Below, one piece after another: positions 34,601 to 40,412 of a stretch of 64,000 nt of DNA. The notes under the pieces were generated by a model. The model saw nothing but the letters and a program-made list of their open reading frames with translations, was not told the origin of the DNA and did not search any database. The DNA lies in NCBI GenBank assembly GCA_037349105.1, contig JAYJMM010000036.1, forward strand, positions 2,702,001 to 2,766,000, given 5' to 3'. The stretch's first letter is position 1. Each line of letters begins with the position of its first letter. Both the position numbers and the translations under genes were made by a program. This stretch comes from Limnomonas spitsbergensis (Eukaryota > Chlorophyta > Chlorophyceae > Chlamydomonadales).

Positions 34601-36935
34601 CTGGGATCGAACAGTGACCGGCCATTGCGGCCAATGGCCCAAGCAGCTGGCACCTTGCTTCACCAGCCCTCCACAACGTGGATCCAATTAAACATGACCA
34701 CCAGCCCTCCACGAATCAATACGGCCGGTGGCCCAAGCAGCTGGCACCTTGCTGCACAAGCCCTACACGAATCAATACGGCCGGTGGCCCAAGCAGCTGG
34801 CACCTTGCTGCACAAGCCCTACACGACCGTTGGCCGCGATGTCGATGAAGCACATACCTTGTTTGTGTGTTGGCTGTCTTTGCAATTTGTATGAGTATGG
34901 ATCGGTCAAAGCACTTTGGTAGCTCTTTGTCAGCGGCACTGTGCCACCCACCCGATCATTATACAGAGCACAGCAACTTGCGCGTTTGCTTAGTATATAA
35001 TTTTAATTAAGAGGGGCAGCTTACACTTAAAAAACTAATAAAAACGAAAAAACTAATCCCTTGTGATCCAGGCAATAAAAATGAAGCAGTGGCAATTCCT
35101 CCAAGAATATTGACTTCCATTGTCTTGATACGTAGGTGTACCTGACCTCCAACCTCCGGAGGCCTGTGGACGTCGTCCTCACGGTGCGCCTCGTCCCGCT
35201 CTCTGCCAAGTCCTCATCCGACGCCTGCCCCGCCAGCACCACCACCTTGGCGACGCTTCCGCTCAAGCTCGGACCCCTGTCCGTGATCCGCAACCCATGG
35301 CAGGGCAAGGCGTCCGAGCTGATGAACCAGGCGCCCGGCTGCTCCGAAACCTCCTGCTTCCTGTCTCTGGCGGTTGAGTATGATGACGTGGCACCGGAGT
35401 CTGCTGCCTCCGAGGACGATGGCATGCCCATGCAGGAGGACGTCGCTCCTGGCGTAGCCCCTGCCAGTGCCTCCCCTGCCCAGGCAGGCGCTTCCGACAC
35501 CAACGGAGAACCCGTCACGAAGGCTGATAAAGTAGGAACGGGAGTTCCCGGCCGCCGCCAACTGTTCGCTTCCCAGGTCAAGGAGCAGCGGGAAGATCAG
35601 CGAGCGTCCCATAAGGTTTTGGCCATGCAAGGGCCTGCCGACGACACTGCTTCCACCGAGACTGTTATGAATGACACGGCACCGCCCAAGGGCCCCGACA
35701 CCTCCGGGAAAAGTGGCGGTGAGCAATCGCCGCCCAGCAGCTCAGACACCAATGCGACTCCCGGAGGTGAGGGATCGCCGCCGGACAGCTCGAACAACTC
35801 GGACGCCTCTGGGGCGACTGATGATGCGGGCACACAGTCCGAACAAGCGGGAGCGGCTGCCCGGCGCACCGTGGAGTGGCAGGCCTGGTTGGCACCCTTC
35901 CACCAGCTGGAGCTGCAGCCGGTGCAGGTGCGCCACCTCTTTCTGGGATGCTTTGCTAGGGTGCAGGGTGGGCGCAAGGCCCGGCACCCTAGCACCATGT
36001 ACCGTACCCTAAACCCTGAACCCTAGCACAGGTACATGGCACTAGGGTATGGTTCACATGGTGCTATGGTGCTGGGTTTTATACCCACCCTAGCACATGC
36101 ACCGTACCCTAGTAGGTGAGTCCTGAGTAAACATATGAGAGTGAGGCGCAGCTCTCGGCGGATGCTTATGCTGCAGTGTCAATGCCTGCATCCAGAAGAT
36201 TTTTTTGAGGGGTTCCTATTTACAGGCACATATCCCGTGCATCAAATTTGATGCTCTGCTAGACTGAAAATTTTCACCGAGGGGAAGGCGGTGCCACCTG
36301 GCATATGCCACCTTTGGCAGGAACAGCTGCCTCCCCTGAAAAAGCGTTGCATGATTATAAACAAGCATGTAAGTGATGAGCTGGGACCAATGCCGTTCAT
36401 TTATACTTCAACAGTTTACCGTACCAGCTTGACAACAGAATCATACAGCAGGAATTAGATAATCGGATATATGCTGGGACTGAAGCGTGCACAGCCAACG
36501 GCTTTAGAAACATGTCATATTGCACAGACAGCGAGTCTCTGCGGCTGCAGGCCGAGATAGCAGGAGCTGAACTGCAGCTGAAATGTCGCTGAATTGCTTT
36601 GATTGCAACATGCACTTCAGGTGTCGATCACTGGCTTCGAGCGCGTGTCCTCTCAGGAGGCATGCTTCAACATCTCCTCGGCCGGCCCGGAGGGCGGCCC
36701 CGCGCCCGCCGCGCTACTAGTTGTCCTGGAGGCAGGCCCGATGCAGGGCGAGTTCAGCGAGAACCTGATAACGCTGGAGCCATGTGGCTTGCCCAGGAGA
36801 GTGTGCTTCTCCTGTGAGGACTCGCAGGGGGAGGCGGAGGAGGGGGAGGGCCTGGCGGAGTTGGACCTGGGGGCCCTGGAGGGTAACCTGACCGCAACAG
36901 CGCTGAACTCACAGGGCAGTCTTTGGTGGAGCTAG
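1522..36935 (+). CDS. Beta-mannosidase (GH2), 3' part of gene, 13 exons
   Basis: Glycoside hydrolase family 2 beta-mannosidase, which removes terminal beta-linked mannose from oligosaccharides and is usually lysosomal/vacuolar or secreted. Exons: 1522-1654, 2596-2642, 4746-4855, 25058-25181, 26542-26742, 28829-28918, 29490-29527, 30207-30350, 31091-31259, 31868-31998, 33674-33773, 35136-35927, 36621-36935. All junctions are GT-AG and all phases join, giving 797 codons then TAG. Motifs follow the animal enzyme in order: [41 protein letters not shown] (the Glu is the expected acid/base), [18 protein letters not shown] (the Glu is the expected nucleophile), [35 protein letters not shown]. The N-terminal sugar-binding domain must lie upstream of the window. 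Oddities are the giant repeat-filled introns and a Ser/Pro/Gly-rich insertion of about 150 residues in exon 12. Family assignment is very secure; the outermost exon (1522-1654) is the least sure. Confidence 0.93.
1700..2060 (+). repeat. Degenerate ~95-bp intronic tandem repeat
   Basis: Four to five diverged units each contain a 'ctcatgctgtgcaagatagtgctttgcat'-type core and an 'agggtt' tract. Cores are near 1710, 1770, 1860, 1930 and 2015. Lies in intron 1 of the mannosidase gene. Confidence 0.7.
2213..2540 (+). repeat. 18-bp triplication and CATGTCGTATGTG-type repeats
   Basis: 2213-2266 holds three copies of gcaccctggtcatgggac. 2270-2540 is a weak ~30-bp repeat rich in 'catgtcgtatgtg' and 'cttctccatgtc'. 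Intron 1 of the mannosidase gene; no coding signal. Confidence 0.6.
2596..2642 (+). CDS. Beta-mannosidase exon 2
   Basis: A 47-bp exon encoding [15 protein letters not shown], the strand preceding the catalytic barrel (animal enzymes have a very similar FYF-NG-P-F segment). Acceptor TAG at 2593-2595, donor GTGAGG at 2643. It is too short to be found by ORF scanning. Confidence 0.85.
2643..2760 (+). repeat. Short donor-derived repeats at the start of intron 2
   Basis: The exon 2 end and donor (gttcaggtgaggttcagggt) recur as gttcaggtgaggttcagggt near 2728 and as gttcagggtgaagggt variants between. The motif therefore includes the 5' splice site itself. Confidence 0.65.
2880..4745 (+). repeat. 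C-rich ~37-44-bp minisatellite, acceptor-derived
   Basis: About 45 units of CGTTCCATCTCCATGCCCCC plus C-runs and CACACACACT; the C-run length varies. Two units (3112-3140 and 3267-3295) keep 'ttccatttccag' followed by ggctccaac, nearly the same as the real acceptor and exon 3 start at 4735-4754 (ttccatttgcag, ggctccaat). The array thus looks like diverged copies of the exon 3 acceptor. Frames stay open for hundreds of codons in all six frames and should not be called as genes. Confidence 0.92.
4746..4855 (+). CDS. Beta-mannosidase exon 3
   Basis: Acceptor TTTGCAG at 4739-4745, donor GTGAGA at 4856. Encodes [16 protein letters not shown] followed by [16 protein letters not shown], the start of the GH2 TIM barrel. 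The Trp codon is split by the 20-kb intron (TG | G). The usual GSNWIPAD is here GSNLIPLD. This exon is fused in frame to the repeat upstream, so naive gene callers would give a false long proline/histidine-rich protein. Confidence 0.92.
4996..24415 (+). repeat. Giant 23-bp G-rich satellite inside intron 3, about 844 copies
   Basis: The 23-bp unit GGGATTCAGGGTTAGGGGATGAA fills about 19.4 kb with no insertion that breaks the phase. Variants include ttagg/tcagg, gatgaa/gaagaa/gataaa, attcagg/atttagg/attcggg. Higher-order structure is visible: the variant gggataaagg+gattcagggtc occurs at 5591, 6051, 6971 and 7431 (460, 920, 460 bp apart), and the variant ggttcagggg occurs at 8091, 9241, 13128, 14278, 17061, 22834 and 23340, always multiples of 23 apart. 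GGG runs every 3-6 bases on the sense strand allow G-quadruplexes. It lies between exon 3 and exon 4 of the mannosidase gene, so it is transcribed intron. Confidence 0.97.
24590..25057 (+). repeat. Decoy acceptor copies upstream of exon 4
   Basis: Units of 86-140 bp each end in a pyrimidine tract plus AG and a GGNTGGCGGGTTG-like start. Decoy AGs are at 24743-24744, 24883-24884 and 24969-24970; the real one is at 25056-25057. The body repeats 'caggctgaggccgaacaaga' and 'gcctgccaaaccaggcg'. Confidence 0.85.
25058..25181 (+). CDS. Beta-mannosidase exon 4
   Basis: Acceptor CTCTAG at 25052-25057; donor GTGAGG at 25182. Completes the split Trp and reads [18 protein letters not shown], then [15 protein letters not shown]. 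In characterised family members the last segment is usually VWQDFMFAC-YP; the change to WEEVMAAC is noteworthy but the position and spacing are conserved. It joins exon 3 across about 20.2 kb of repeat. Confidence 0.93.
25182..25620 (+). repeat. Diverged copies of exon 4 end plus donor, and G-rich tract
   Basis: The exon 4 end (gaggtgatggcagcgtgcaa ... atcgtgaaggaggtgaggcc) is repeated at 25276-25345 (donor-like GT at 25336) and 25455-25520 (GT at 25510), with indels. G-runs up to 17 bases follow (25561-25597). Confidence 0.8.
25621..26541. other. Rest of mannosidase intron 4
   Basis: No exon seen. Contains two copies of 'attgtttttatcccgctgctcaccact'-type sequence (26230-26310) and short 'cctcctccccatcctg' repeats (26355-26400). 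CCCTTACC and AACCCTAAA telomere-like motifs are near 25880-25915. Confidence 0.6.
26542..26742 (+). CDS. Beta-mannosidase exon 5 (acid/base Glu)
   Basis: 67 codons, phase 0 at both ends; acceptor CGCAG, donor GTAAGT. Contains [18 protein letters not shown], the GH2 acid/base motif, followed by a helix ending [12 protein letters not shown]. The last 12 bases and the donor are the seed of the 62-bp array in the following intron. Confidence 0.95.
27000..28050 (+). repeat. 62-bp minisatellite made from the exon 5 donor, about 16 copies
   Basis: The unit starts tcaaggaggtgagtgcgtgt and ends gagggttcagggttcagat. The real exon 5 end and donor at 26734-26750 read atcaaggaggtaagtgcg. Every unit therefore carries the exon end AAGGAG plus a good donor GTGAGT. 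Copies are 95% or more identical; the last two are shortened or diverged. Confidence 0.95.
28190..28828 (+). repeat. Three diverged copies of the exon 6 acceptor region
   Basis: The phrase ttgctcag+ctggatccc, which is the real acceptor and exon start at 28821-28837, recurs with AG at 28240-28241, 28470-28471 and 28655-28656. Units of about 170-230 bp share 'gctcaccct', 'gattttgaatc' and 'ccctt' blocks. A poly-G tract is at 28556-28577. Confidence 0.85.
28829..28918 (+). CDS. Beta-mannosidase exon 6
   Basis: 30 codons, [16 protein letters not shown] through RWGDVW. Matches the D-x-RPF-SSP-N region of the family. Acceptor GCTCAG at 28823-28828, donor GTGAGT at 28919. Decoy copies of both its acceptor (upstream) and its donor (150 bp downstream) are present. 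Confidence 0.92.
28891..29400 (+). repeat. 150-bp duplication of exon 6 donor and TTTGAATCATGCA repeats
   Basis: ccctgtcaag...gacgtgtgggtgagtg at 28891-28925 recurs at 29041-29075 with only one exon base different. The decoy donor GT is at 29069-29070. Both are followed by a 10-16-bp repeat of 'gtttgaatcatgcat' type, which continues to about 29400. Confidence 0.9.
29490..29527 (+). CDS. Beta-mannosidase exon 7
   Basis: A 38-bp exon, [12 protein letters not shown] plus two bases of the next codon. Matches the conserved YGDVHFYDY segment. Acceptor GCAG at 29486-29489, donor GTGAGT at 29528. A decoy acceptor with the same following bases lies 40 bp upstream. Confidence 0.92.
29528..30206 (+). 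repeat. Mannosidase intron 7 with partial exon 8 copies
   Basis: cccagatctaagctgatct, part of exon 8 at 30233-30252, has diverged copies near 30048 and 30140 in the intron. Each is followed by 'tcctcactcctca', which also precedes the real acceptor. The first part of the intron (29528-30000) holds nothing I recognise. Confidence 0.6.
30207..30350 (+). CDS. Beta-mannosidase exon 8 (nucleophile Glu)
   Basis: Acceptor CTACAG at 30201-30206, donor GTGGGA at 30351. Encodes [20 protein letters not shown] then [11 protein letters not shown]. The SEYGFQS motif carries the GH2 nucleophile. Phase 2 in and phase 2 out. Confidence 0.94.
30351..31048 (+). repeat. Intron 8 duplications
   Basis: A ~90-bp direct repeat (cattgtttaac ... 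taataaaccata-agtct ... gattacg) spans 30365-30530. A 100-bp direct repeat at about 30942-31048 duplicates the exon 9 acceptor and its first ~55 bp, with an in-frame change that would end translation. 30540-30940 is unremarkable. Confidence 0.75.
31091..31259 (+). CDS. Beta-mannosidase exon 9
   Basis: Acceptor TCTCAG at 31085-31090, donor GTCAGT at 31260. Encodes [20 protein letters not shown], then a variable stretch, then KHWIYLTQ, matching the RQHH..G...HF.LP...YLTQ stretch of the family. A partial second copy of its acceptor and first ~55 bp lies exactly 100 bp upstream (30991). Confidence 0.92.
31265..31365 (+). repeat. CCTG microsatellite
   Basis: Runs of cctgcctgcctg with 'tccacctgctt' interruptions just inside the intron 9 donor. 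Confidence 0.85.
31368..31850 (+). repeat. Four broken copies of the exon 10 start with acceptor
   Basis: Copies of ag + gtccagcagtcgctgtgcta begin near 31379, 31500, 31621 and 31756; the real exon 10 begins at 31868. Unit spacing is 112-135 bp. Read in the exon frame each copy meets a stop (TGA in copies 2 and 3 within 20 codons; copies 1 and 4 further on), and none ends in the exon 10 donor. They look like dead or poison exons. Confidence 0.9.
31868..31998 (+). CDS. Beta-mannosidase exon 10
   Basis: Acceptor CCGCAG at 31862-31867, donor GTGGGC at 31999. Encodes [19 protein letters not shown] and then [18 protein letters not shown], the most conserved C-terminal barrel motif. This is the intact member of a row of five related copies; the four upstream ones run into stops. 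Confidence 0.94.
31960..32330 (+). repeat. Tandem copies of exon 10 end plus donor
   Basis: The exon 10 end 'gacatctggccgggatacag' with its donor (tggaccaggtgggcaggggg) recurs with donor positions near 32105, 32201 and 32309. Spacing is about 100 bp, and each unit contains 'aatgctttgattt' between copies. Copies are 90% or so alike. Confidence 0.9.
32331..33105. other. Middle of mannosidase intron 10
   Basis: No exon seen. Contains short 'gagattgcgggtttagggt' repeats at about 32625-32690. The sequence 32860-33000 resembles the 'ggcctgccaa' motifs of 24700-25000 only weakly. Confidence 0.5.
33106..33670 (+). repeat. CT-rich minisatellite with decoy acceptors before exon 11
   Basis: Units of about 70-100 bp: cctctgaccccactcctcct, 'ctaccctccctccctccag', 'tcaacgacccctc'. 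Each ctccag+tcaacgac mimics the real tcacatcag+catcaactatgac of exon 11. About six decoy AGs are visible between 33255 and 33580. Confidence 0.85.
33674..33773 (+). CDS. Beta-mannosidase exon 11
   Basis: Acceptor CATCAG at 33668-33673, donor GTGGGC at 33774. Encodes [20 protein letters not shown] then a short strand ending GYVQ. Matches the GGRWKMLHYFA..FFAP end of the catalytic domain. The first codon (Ser) is completed by exon 10. Confidence 0.93.
33738..34030 (+). repeat. Two extra copies of exon 11 end plus donor
   Basis: The exon 11 end (ggttgcggccactgtcgatg, tatgtccag) with donor gtgggcaa is repeated at about 33868-33910 and 33980-34022. Between copies is 'cagtggacatgtccatcat', itself a near-inverse of part of the unit. 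Confidence 0.9.
34630..34830 (+). repeat. 56-bp tandem repeat, about three copies
   Basis: Unit containing ggcccaagcagctggcacct and 'gccctacacgaatcaatacgg', starting near 34630, 34726 and 34782. In mannosidase intron 11. The rest of this intron (34030-34630, 34830-35135) shows nothing more. Confidence 0.85.
35136..35927 (+). CDS. Beta-mannosidase exon 12 (C-terminal beta domain with insertion)
   Basis: 264 codons. Acceptor CGTAG at 35131-35135, donor GTGCGC at 35928. Starts [20 protein letters not shown], the C-terminal beta-sandwich, and includes [14 protein letters not shown], like the ESC-VSFYL strand of the animal enzyme. From about 35385 to 35865 it is a Ser/Pro/Gly/Thr/Asp-rich low-complexity insertion without counterpart in animal mannosidases, then [18 protein letters not shown] returns to the domain. 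The insertion is probably a surface loop or disordered linker. Confidence 0.9.
35928..36620. other. Mannosidase intron 12
   Basis: Contains 'ccctagcaccatgtaccgta' and its near-inverse (35985-36115) with AACCCTGAACCC, able to fold. No exon seen. Confidence 0.5.
36621..36935 (+). CDS. Beta-mannosidase exon 13 (terminal)
   Basis: Acceptor CTTCAG at 36615-36620. Encodes [20 protein letters not shown] and then [19 protein letters not shown], matching the G.FSDN strand near the family C-terminus, and ends LWWS followed by TAG at 36933-36935. It adds an acidic stretch ([19 protein letters not shown]) before the end. Confidence 0.88.
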   Translation: MSITGFERVSSQEACFNISSAGPEGGPAPAALLVVLEAGPMQGEFSENLITLEPCGLPRRVCFSCEDSQGEAEEGEGLAELDLGALEGNLTATALNSQGSLWWS

Positions 36936-37137
36936 GTGTTTCGTCACACGCAGCAGGCGCAGCAGCCAGTCCAGTTCCTGCACGCACTGAGCTGTGGTGT
37001 AGCCAGGCGTTTGGTCACACGAAGGCGCAGCAGGCAGGCAGGCGATATGTTTAAATAAAGATTTGGCGAGTTTGGCGCTGCCACCTTTCTTCCGCCAGCT
37101 CAGCTTGTACAGCTCCAGTATTTGGTGTGTAACACCG

Positions 37138-37142
37138 GAAGT
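37138..37142 (+). promoter_or_regulatory. Possible poly(A) signal TGTAA of beta-mannosidase
   Basis: TGTAA, the usual green-algal polyadenylation signal, lies about 200 bp after the stop codon at 36935. The motif is short, so chance is likely unless transcript data agree. Confidence 0.25.
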
Positions 37143-38224
37143 ACAAGAAAGGGAGAATAAAAGTACAGCGCCGATCGTGCTTTTTCCCCTCCGCCTTGCC
37201 TCCCACTCCGATGCAATGAACAAACACAGAAGATGGTGTTTTCTTCCATACAACCGATTGTATCGGTTGTAGTTGGCATGGCATCAGTGCTTCAGGACCG
37301 CAAGTGTAGATTTAGTTGTGCGGCTTCATTTTTACGTGTTGCATGCATCTTTTCTTCACGCATGCATCTTTACTCCCGAACATCATGGAAAGGCTTCGGC
37401 CGCTTTTGTGTGTCTATGCTCCATAACTCATGTAGTCATGTTGCAACGTATGCTCGCTACTCGAGGGGGGCTGCCCAATATTTAGGGCCTTTAATACTAT
37501 CACATCCCGAATAAATCCCGCACCTCCTTGATTTCGTACCATAGCTGTTTTATAACTGTCTTCTTTGAAGGCATTGGCCTGGAAGCATGGTTCGCACTAC
37601 TCATAGATCACCATGGTCCATCTTAGCACAGCTGTGCGTGCACGCAGTCAGAAAAAGCCCAAGAATAAACAACACTGACATGTCAATCAGCTGGGTAACC
37701 ACGCGGCCGAGCCTTTTTTAGCAAAGCCCAGAGGTCGATGACGTTACACTTAGGGCCCAGGGGTCCTTTCCTTTCTCCTCTAGCCTCAACTTTTTTAGGG
37801 ATCCCACCCATGCAGTCGGGCGCTGACGCGGCCAAGCCTTTTATAGCATGGCCCAGATGTGTTATGTCATTGACTTAGGCCCCTAGGGGACCCAACGATT
37901 GGACCCGCCAAACGATCTTCTCATCTCCTCCTGGCTGGGACGCAATTTCCAAGTCCCTACCCCGTCACGATAGATGTGGGGGACAATGACGTCACACCTC
38001 TGGGCCCTGCTCAAAAGGCTCGGCTTCGTGGGCGTCCAATTAATGGGTTGGGAGGAAAAACATAAAATACTGGTCAGATAAAATGTGGATTAGACTGCGC
38101 ATTGGATCAGGTTACATGTCCTTGTCCCCTCTGTGTGGAGGAGTCTTATAAAAATCTTCACCTAGATACACTCCCATCACCCACCCGCCTATCACCTGTG
38201 CTTGTTTCGTTCTTTCCTCCCAAC

Positions 38225-38365
38225 TCTTTAGTTAGGCGGCCGAGCCTTTTTATCAGGGCTTAAGAGGTTTAACGTCATTGACATGTCCTTGCCCCCTCAC
38301 ACAGGAGAGTCAATGACATTACACCTCTGGGCCATGCTCAAGAGGCTCGGCCTCGCGGGCACCCG
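38225..38365. mobile_element. Foldback (MITE-like) element from inverted 60-bp repeats
   Basis: Arm gttaggcggccgagcctttt...aacgtcattgac (38229-38282) and an inverted, diverged copy ending ggcctcgcgggcacccgac (38303-38362) are separated by about 25 bp. The same arm family occurs singly at 40353-40412, 46427-46475, 53523-53585, 53977-54036 and 54118-54170. A short non-autonomous transposon or its remnants is likely. Confidence 0.5.
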
Positions 38366-39115
38366 ACTGTCTCGTCGGGAGGAAAATAGGCTAACTAGTT
38401 GGCGAACGTAGGATATGCGCTCTTGTTGGTGTTCGATGCGCTGAGCGTGTGGCTCGTGGGCGCTGTTACGTGTGATCAGTTACTCAGTGTCCTGGAAACG
38501 GTCCGACCCTTAGGGTAGCGGAATGGTAGATGAGACGCGAACTAAGGAATGAGAGACGTGATGGGGTTCAGCTACAGTCCACAGTGTTGTGTGTCGGAGG
38601 CATGGATCCTTCGGTCTGCCTTTTCGTGTTCTGGAGGGGTGTTTTTCTTTGCCCTTTGTGCACCTCTCTGTCTTTCCTCTAGCTTCAACTTCCTTTCCTT
38701 TTTCCTCCTAACCTGACAGGACGTCGGAGAGCCCGCAGGAAGGGGTGGGAGGCCCTGGTTTTGTGCAACTTGTAGTTGAGCTTTTTGAGGGCTACGGTAG
38801 TGTCCTCCGGGGCAGGGGAGTGGTTTGCCTGACCTGTGTGTTCTTTTTCTTGTTGTTTGGCGGGTGAAATTTCTATCCTTTCTTTCCTCATGTGCCTTCT
38901 CCCATGAATTTCCTAGCTGACTTCTTGTTTGCTGACGTGGCCTTGCCCAACCCTAAAAACCTGAGACGCGAACACAAAAAACAGCCCGTGTTCGCATGTG
39001 GCCCTTGTCGTCAGCCGAGAAAAGGCGGGCATGAAACAGGAAAGGCACACGACCAACCGCACCCGCACCCGGCACACGTCACCCGCACACGGCACACAGC
39101 ACACGGCACAAAATT

Positions 39116-40412
39116 GTGTGCCCCTTGCAGGCTTGCACATATCCGGCCAACTACGGCGACGTGGTGTGGGCCACCAGCCACCTTCGGCCGCGGCAATGTC
39201 TCTCCAGCAAAATTCTGCCCAGCGTGCTTCAGCACCTACGCCAGGCTGCGGGGCTCCCTGCATCAGCCGCCAGTTGGGGAGTCCTGAAAGAGCTGCAGCT
39301 CCAGCCACTACAGCGAGACTGGTGGACCCATATCCTCCGCTTCTACAATGCAGCGTTGGCACCGGCGGCACAGCAGTACAGCCCTCTCATGGCTCAAGCC
39401 ATGGCAGCAGATATGTAGCTTGCAGTCAGCCAGGGCACTGGCGGCCGCACGTGGTGCTCTGATCTGCTGGGTGCATATGAGGAGCTGGAGCGGGGGGCTG
39501 CCACCGCTACCTTGCGCGAGGCAGCAGCTGCCCTACAGCGCCTACCAGTCACAGAGGTGATGGCACTCGTTGATGCAGCCTACAAGCAGGCACAGCTGGA
39601 CGCAAGCGGCGGTGGGGACCCCAGGGACCCTACCACCGAGCACAGATCTGCGGTGACCTACCGCGCCTGGTTCCAGTCCAAGGCGGGTGCTGTGCTGGCG
39701 CAAGCCAGGAGCCGCAGTAACCAGAGGGAGTGTGCTTGTGTGCGCATAAATTTGCGACTGCGGCTCGGCGCGATCAGCACGGCTGATACTAGAGGACGGC
39801 GCAACGTCAGCGGCGAGAGGCACGCTGCTGCCAGCGGTGTTGGGCACGGGGGGATAGCGAGCAGTTGGAGGATGCGCTACATGTTTGCTTCCAGTGCCCT
39901 AGTGTCAGGGAGCAGTTACGGGAGCGGGGGTGGGCAGGTCCTCCGGGCGCTGCCACTAACTTCCACCAGCTGTACCAGGCTGGGGAGGGGTGGGATGCAC
40001 TTGCTTTTGTGGACTGTGCTGTGGGCATTGTTGAGGGTTAGTCTCTAGGGATTCTGAGACGCCGCTTTCGTTTGCCTTTCCGGCCTTCCCTTTTGGTCAT
40101 TTTTGTTGTTGTTGTTGTTTGCCCCGTTTTTAGTTTCTTCTTTTCTCCCTTCTGTCAGTGGGGTGCCCTCGCGGCCAAGCAGGGGTGGGATACGCTTGCT
40201 TTTGTGGATTTTTCTTTTTTAAAGGCTTTCTTGAGGGCTAGTCTCAAGTGGAACTCAGGTGTCGGACTTGGTCTTCTTTGCCTTCCCGGCCTCTCCTTTT
40301 GTTCCTTCCCCCCCCTCTTCCTGTTAGTTTCTTCTTTTCTCCCTTCTGAACAGTTGGGCGCCCACGCGGATGAGTTTTGAGCGGGCCCAGAGGTGTAACG
40401 TTATTGACCTGG
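39116..40412 (+). mobile_element. Broken LINE-type (non-LTR) retrotransposon 3' end
   Basis: 39116-40041 keeps coding remnants of the C-terminal part of a non-LTR reverse transcriptase ORF. WGVLKELQLQPLQRDWWTHI and LRFYNAAL resemble the helical region after the polymerase domain. C-x2-C-W then EDALHVCFQCP resembles the zf-RVT C-C-H-C zinc motif that closes such ORFs. A TAG at 39416-39418 and a frameshift between about 39780 and 39820 break the frame; the ORF would stop at 40041 (GIVEG then TAG). The T-rich 3' tail ends with the dispersed element at 40353-40412. The reverse transcriptase core itself is not present. Confidence 0.65.

Larger units (their letters stand above)
36936..38880. other. 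Intergenic region with dispersed 60-bp elements
   Basis: After the mannosidase 3' UTR I see no gene. Copies of a dispersed element (core gcggccgagccttttt ... agaggtgtaacgtcattgac) lie at 37690-37745 (+), 37979-38040 (-), 38231-38282 (+) and 38303-38362 (-). Other short ORFs here are not supported. Confidence 0.6.

Noticed and set aside
35214..35998. - strand ORFs over mannosidase exon 12
   Set aside because: Antisense shadows of a GC-rich exon whose + strand frame matches the mannosidase domain.
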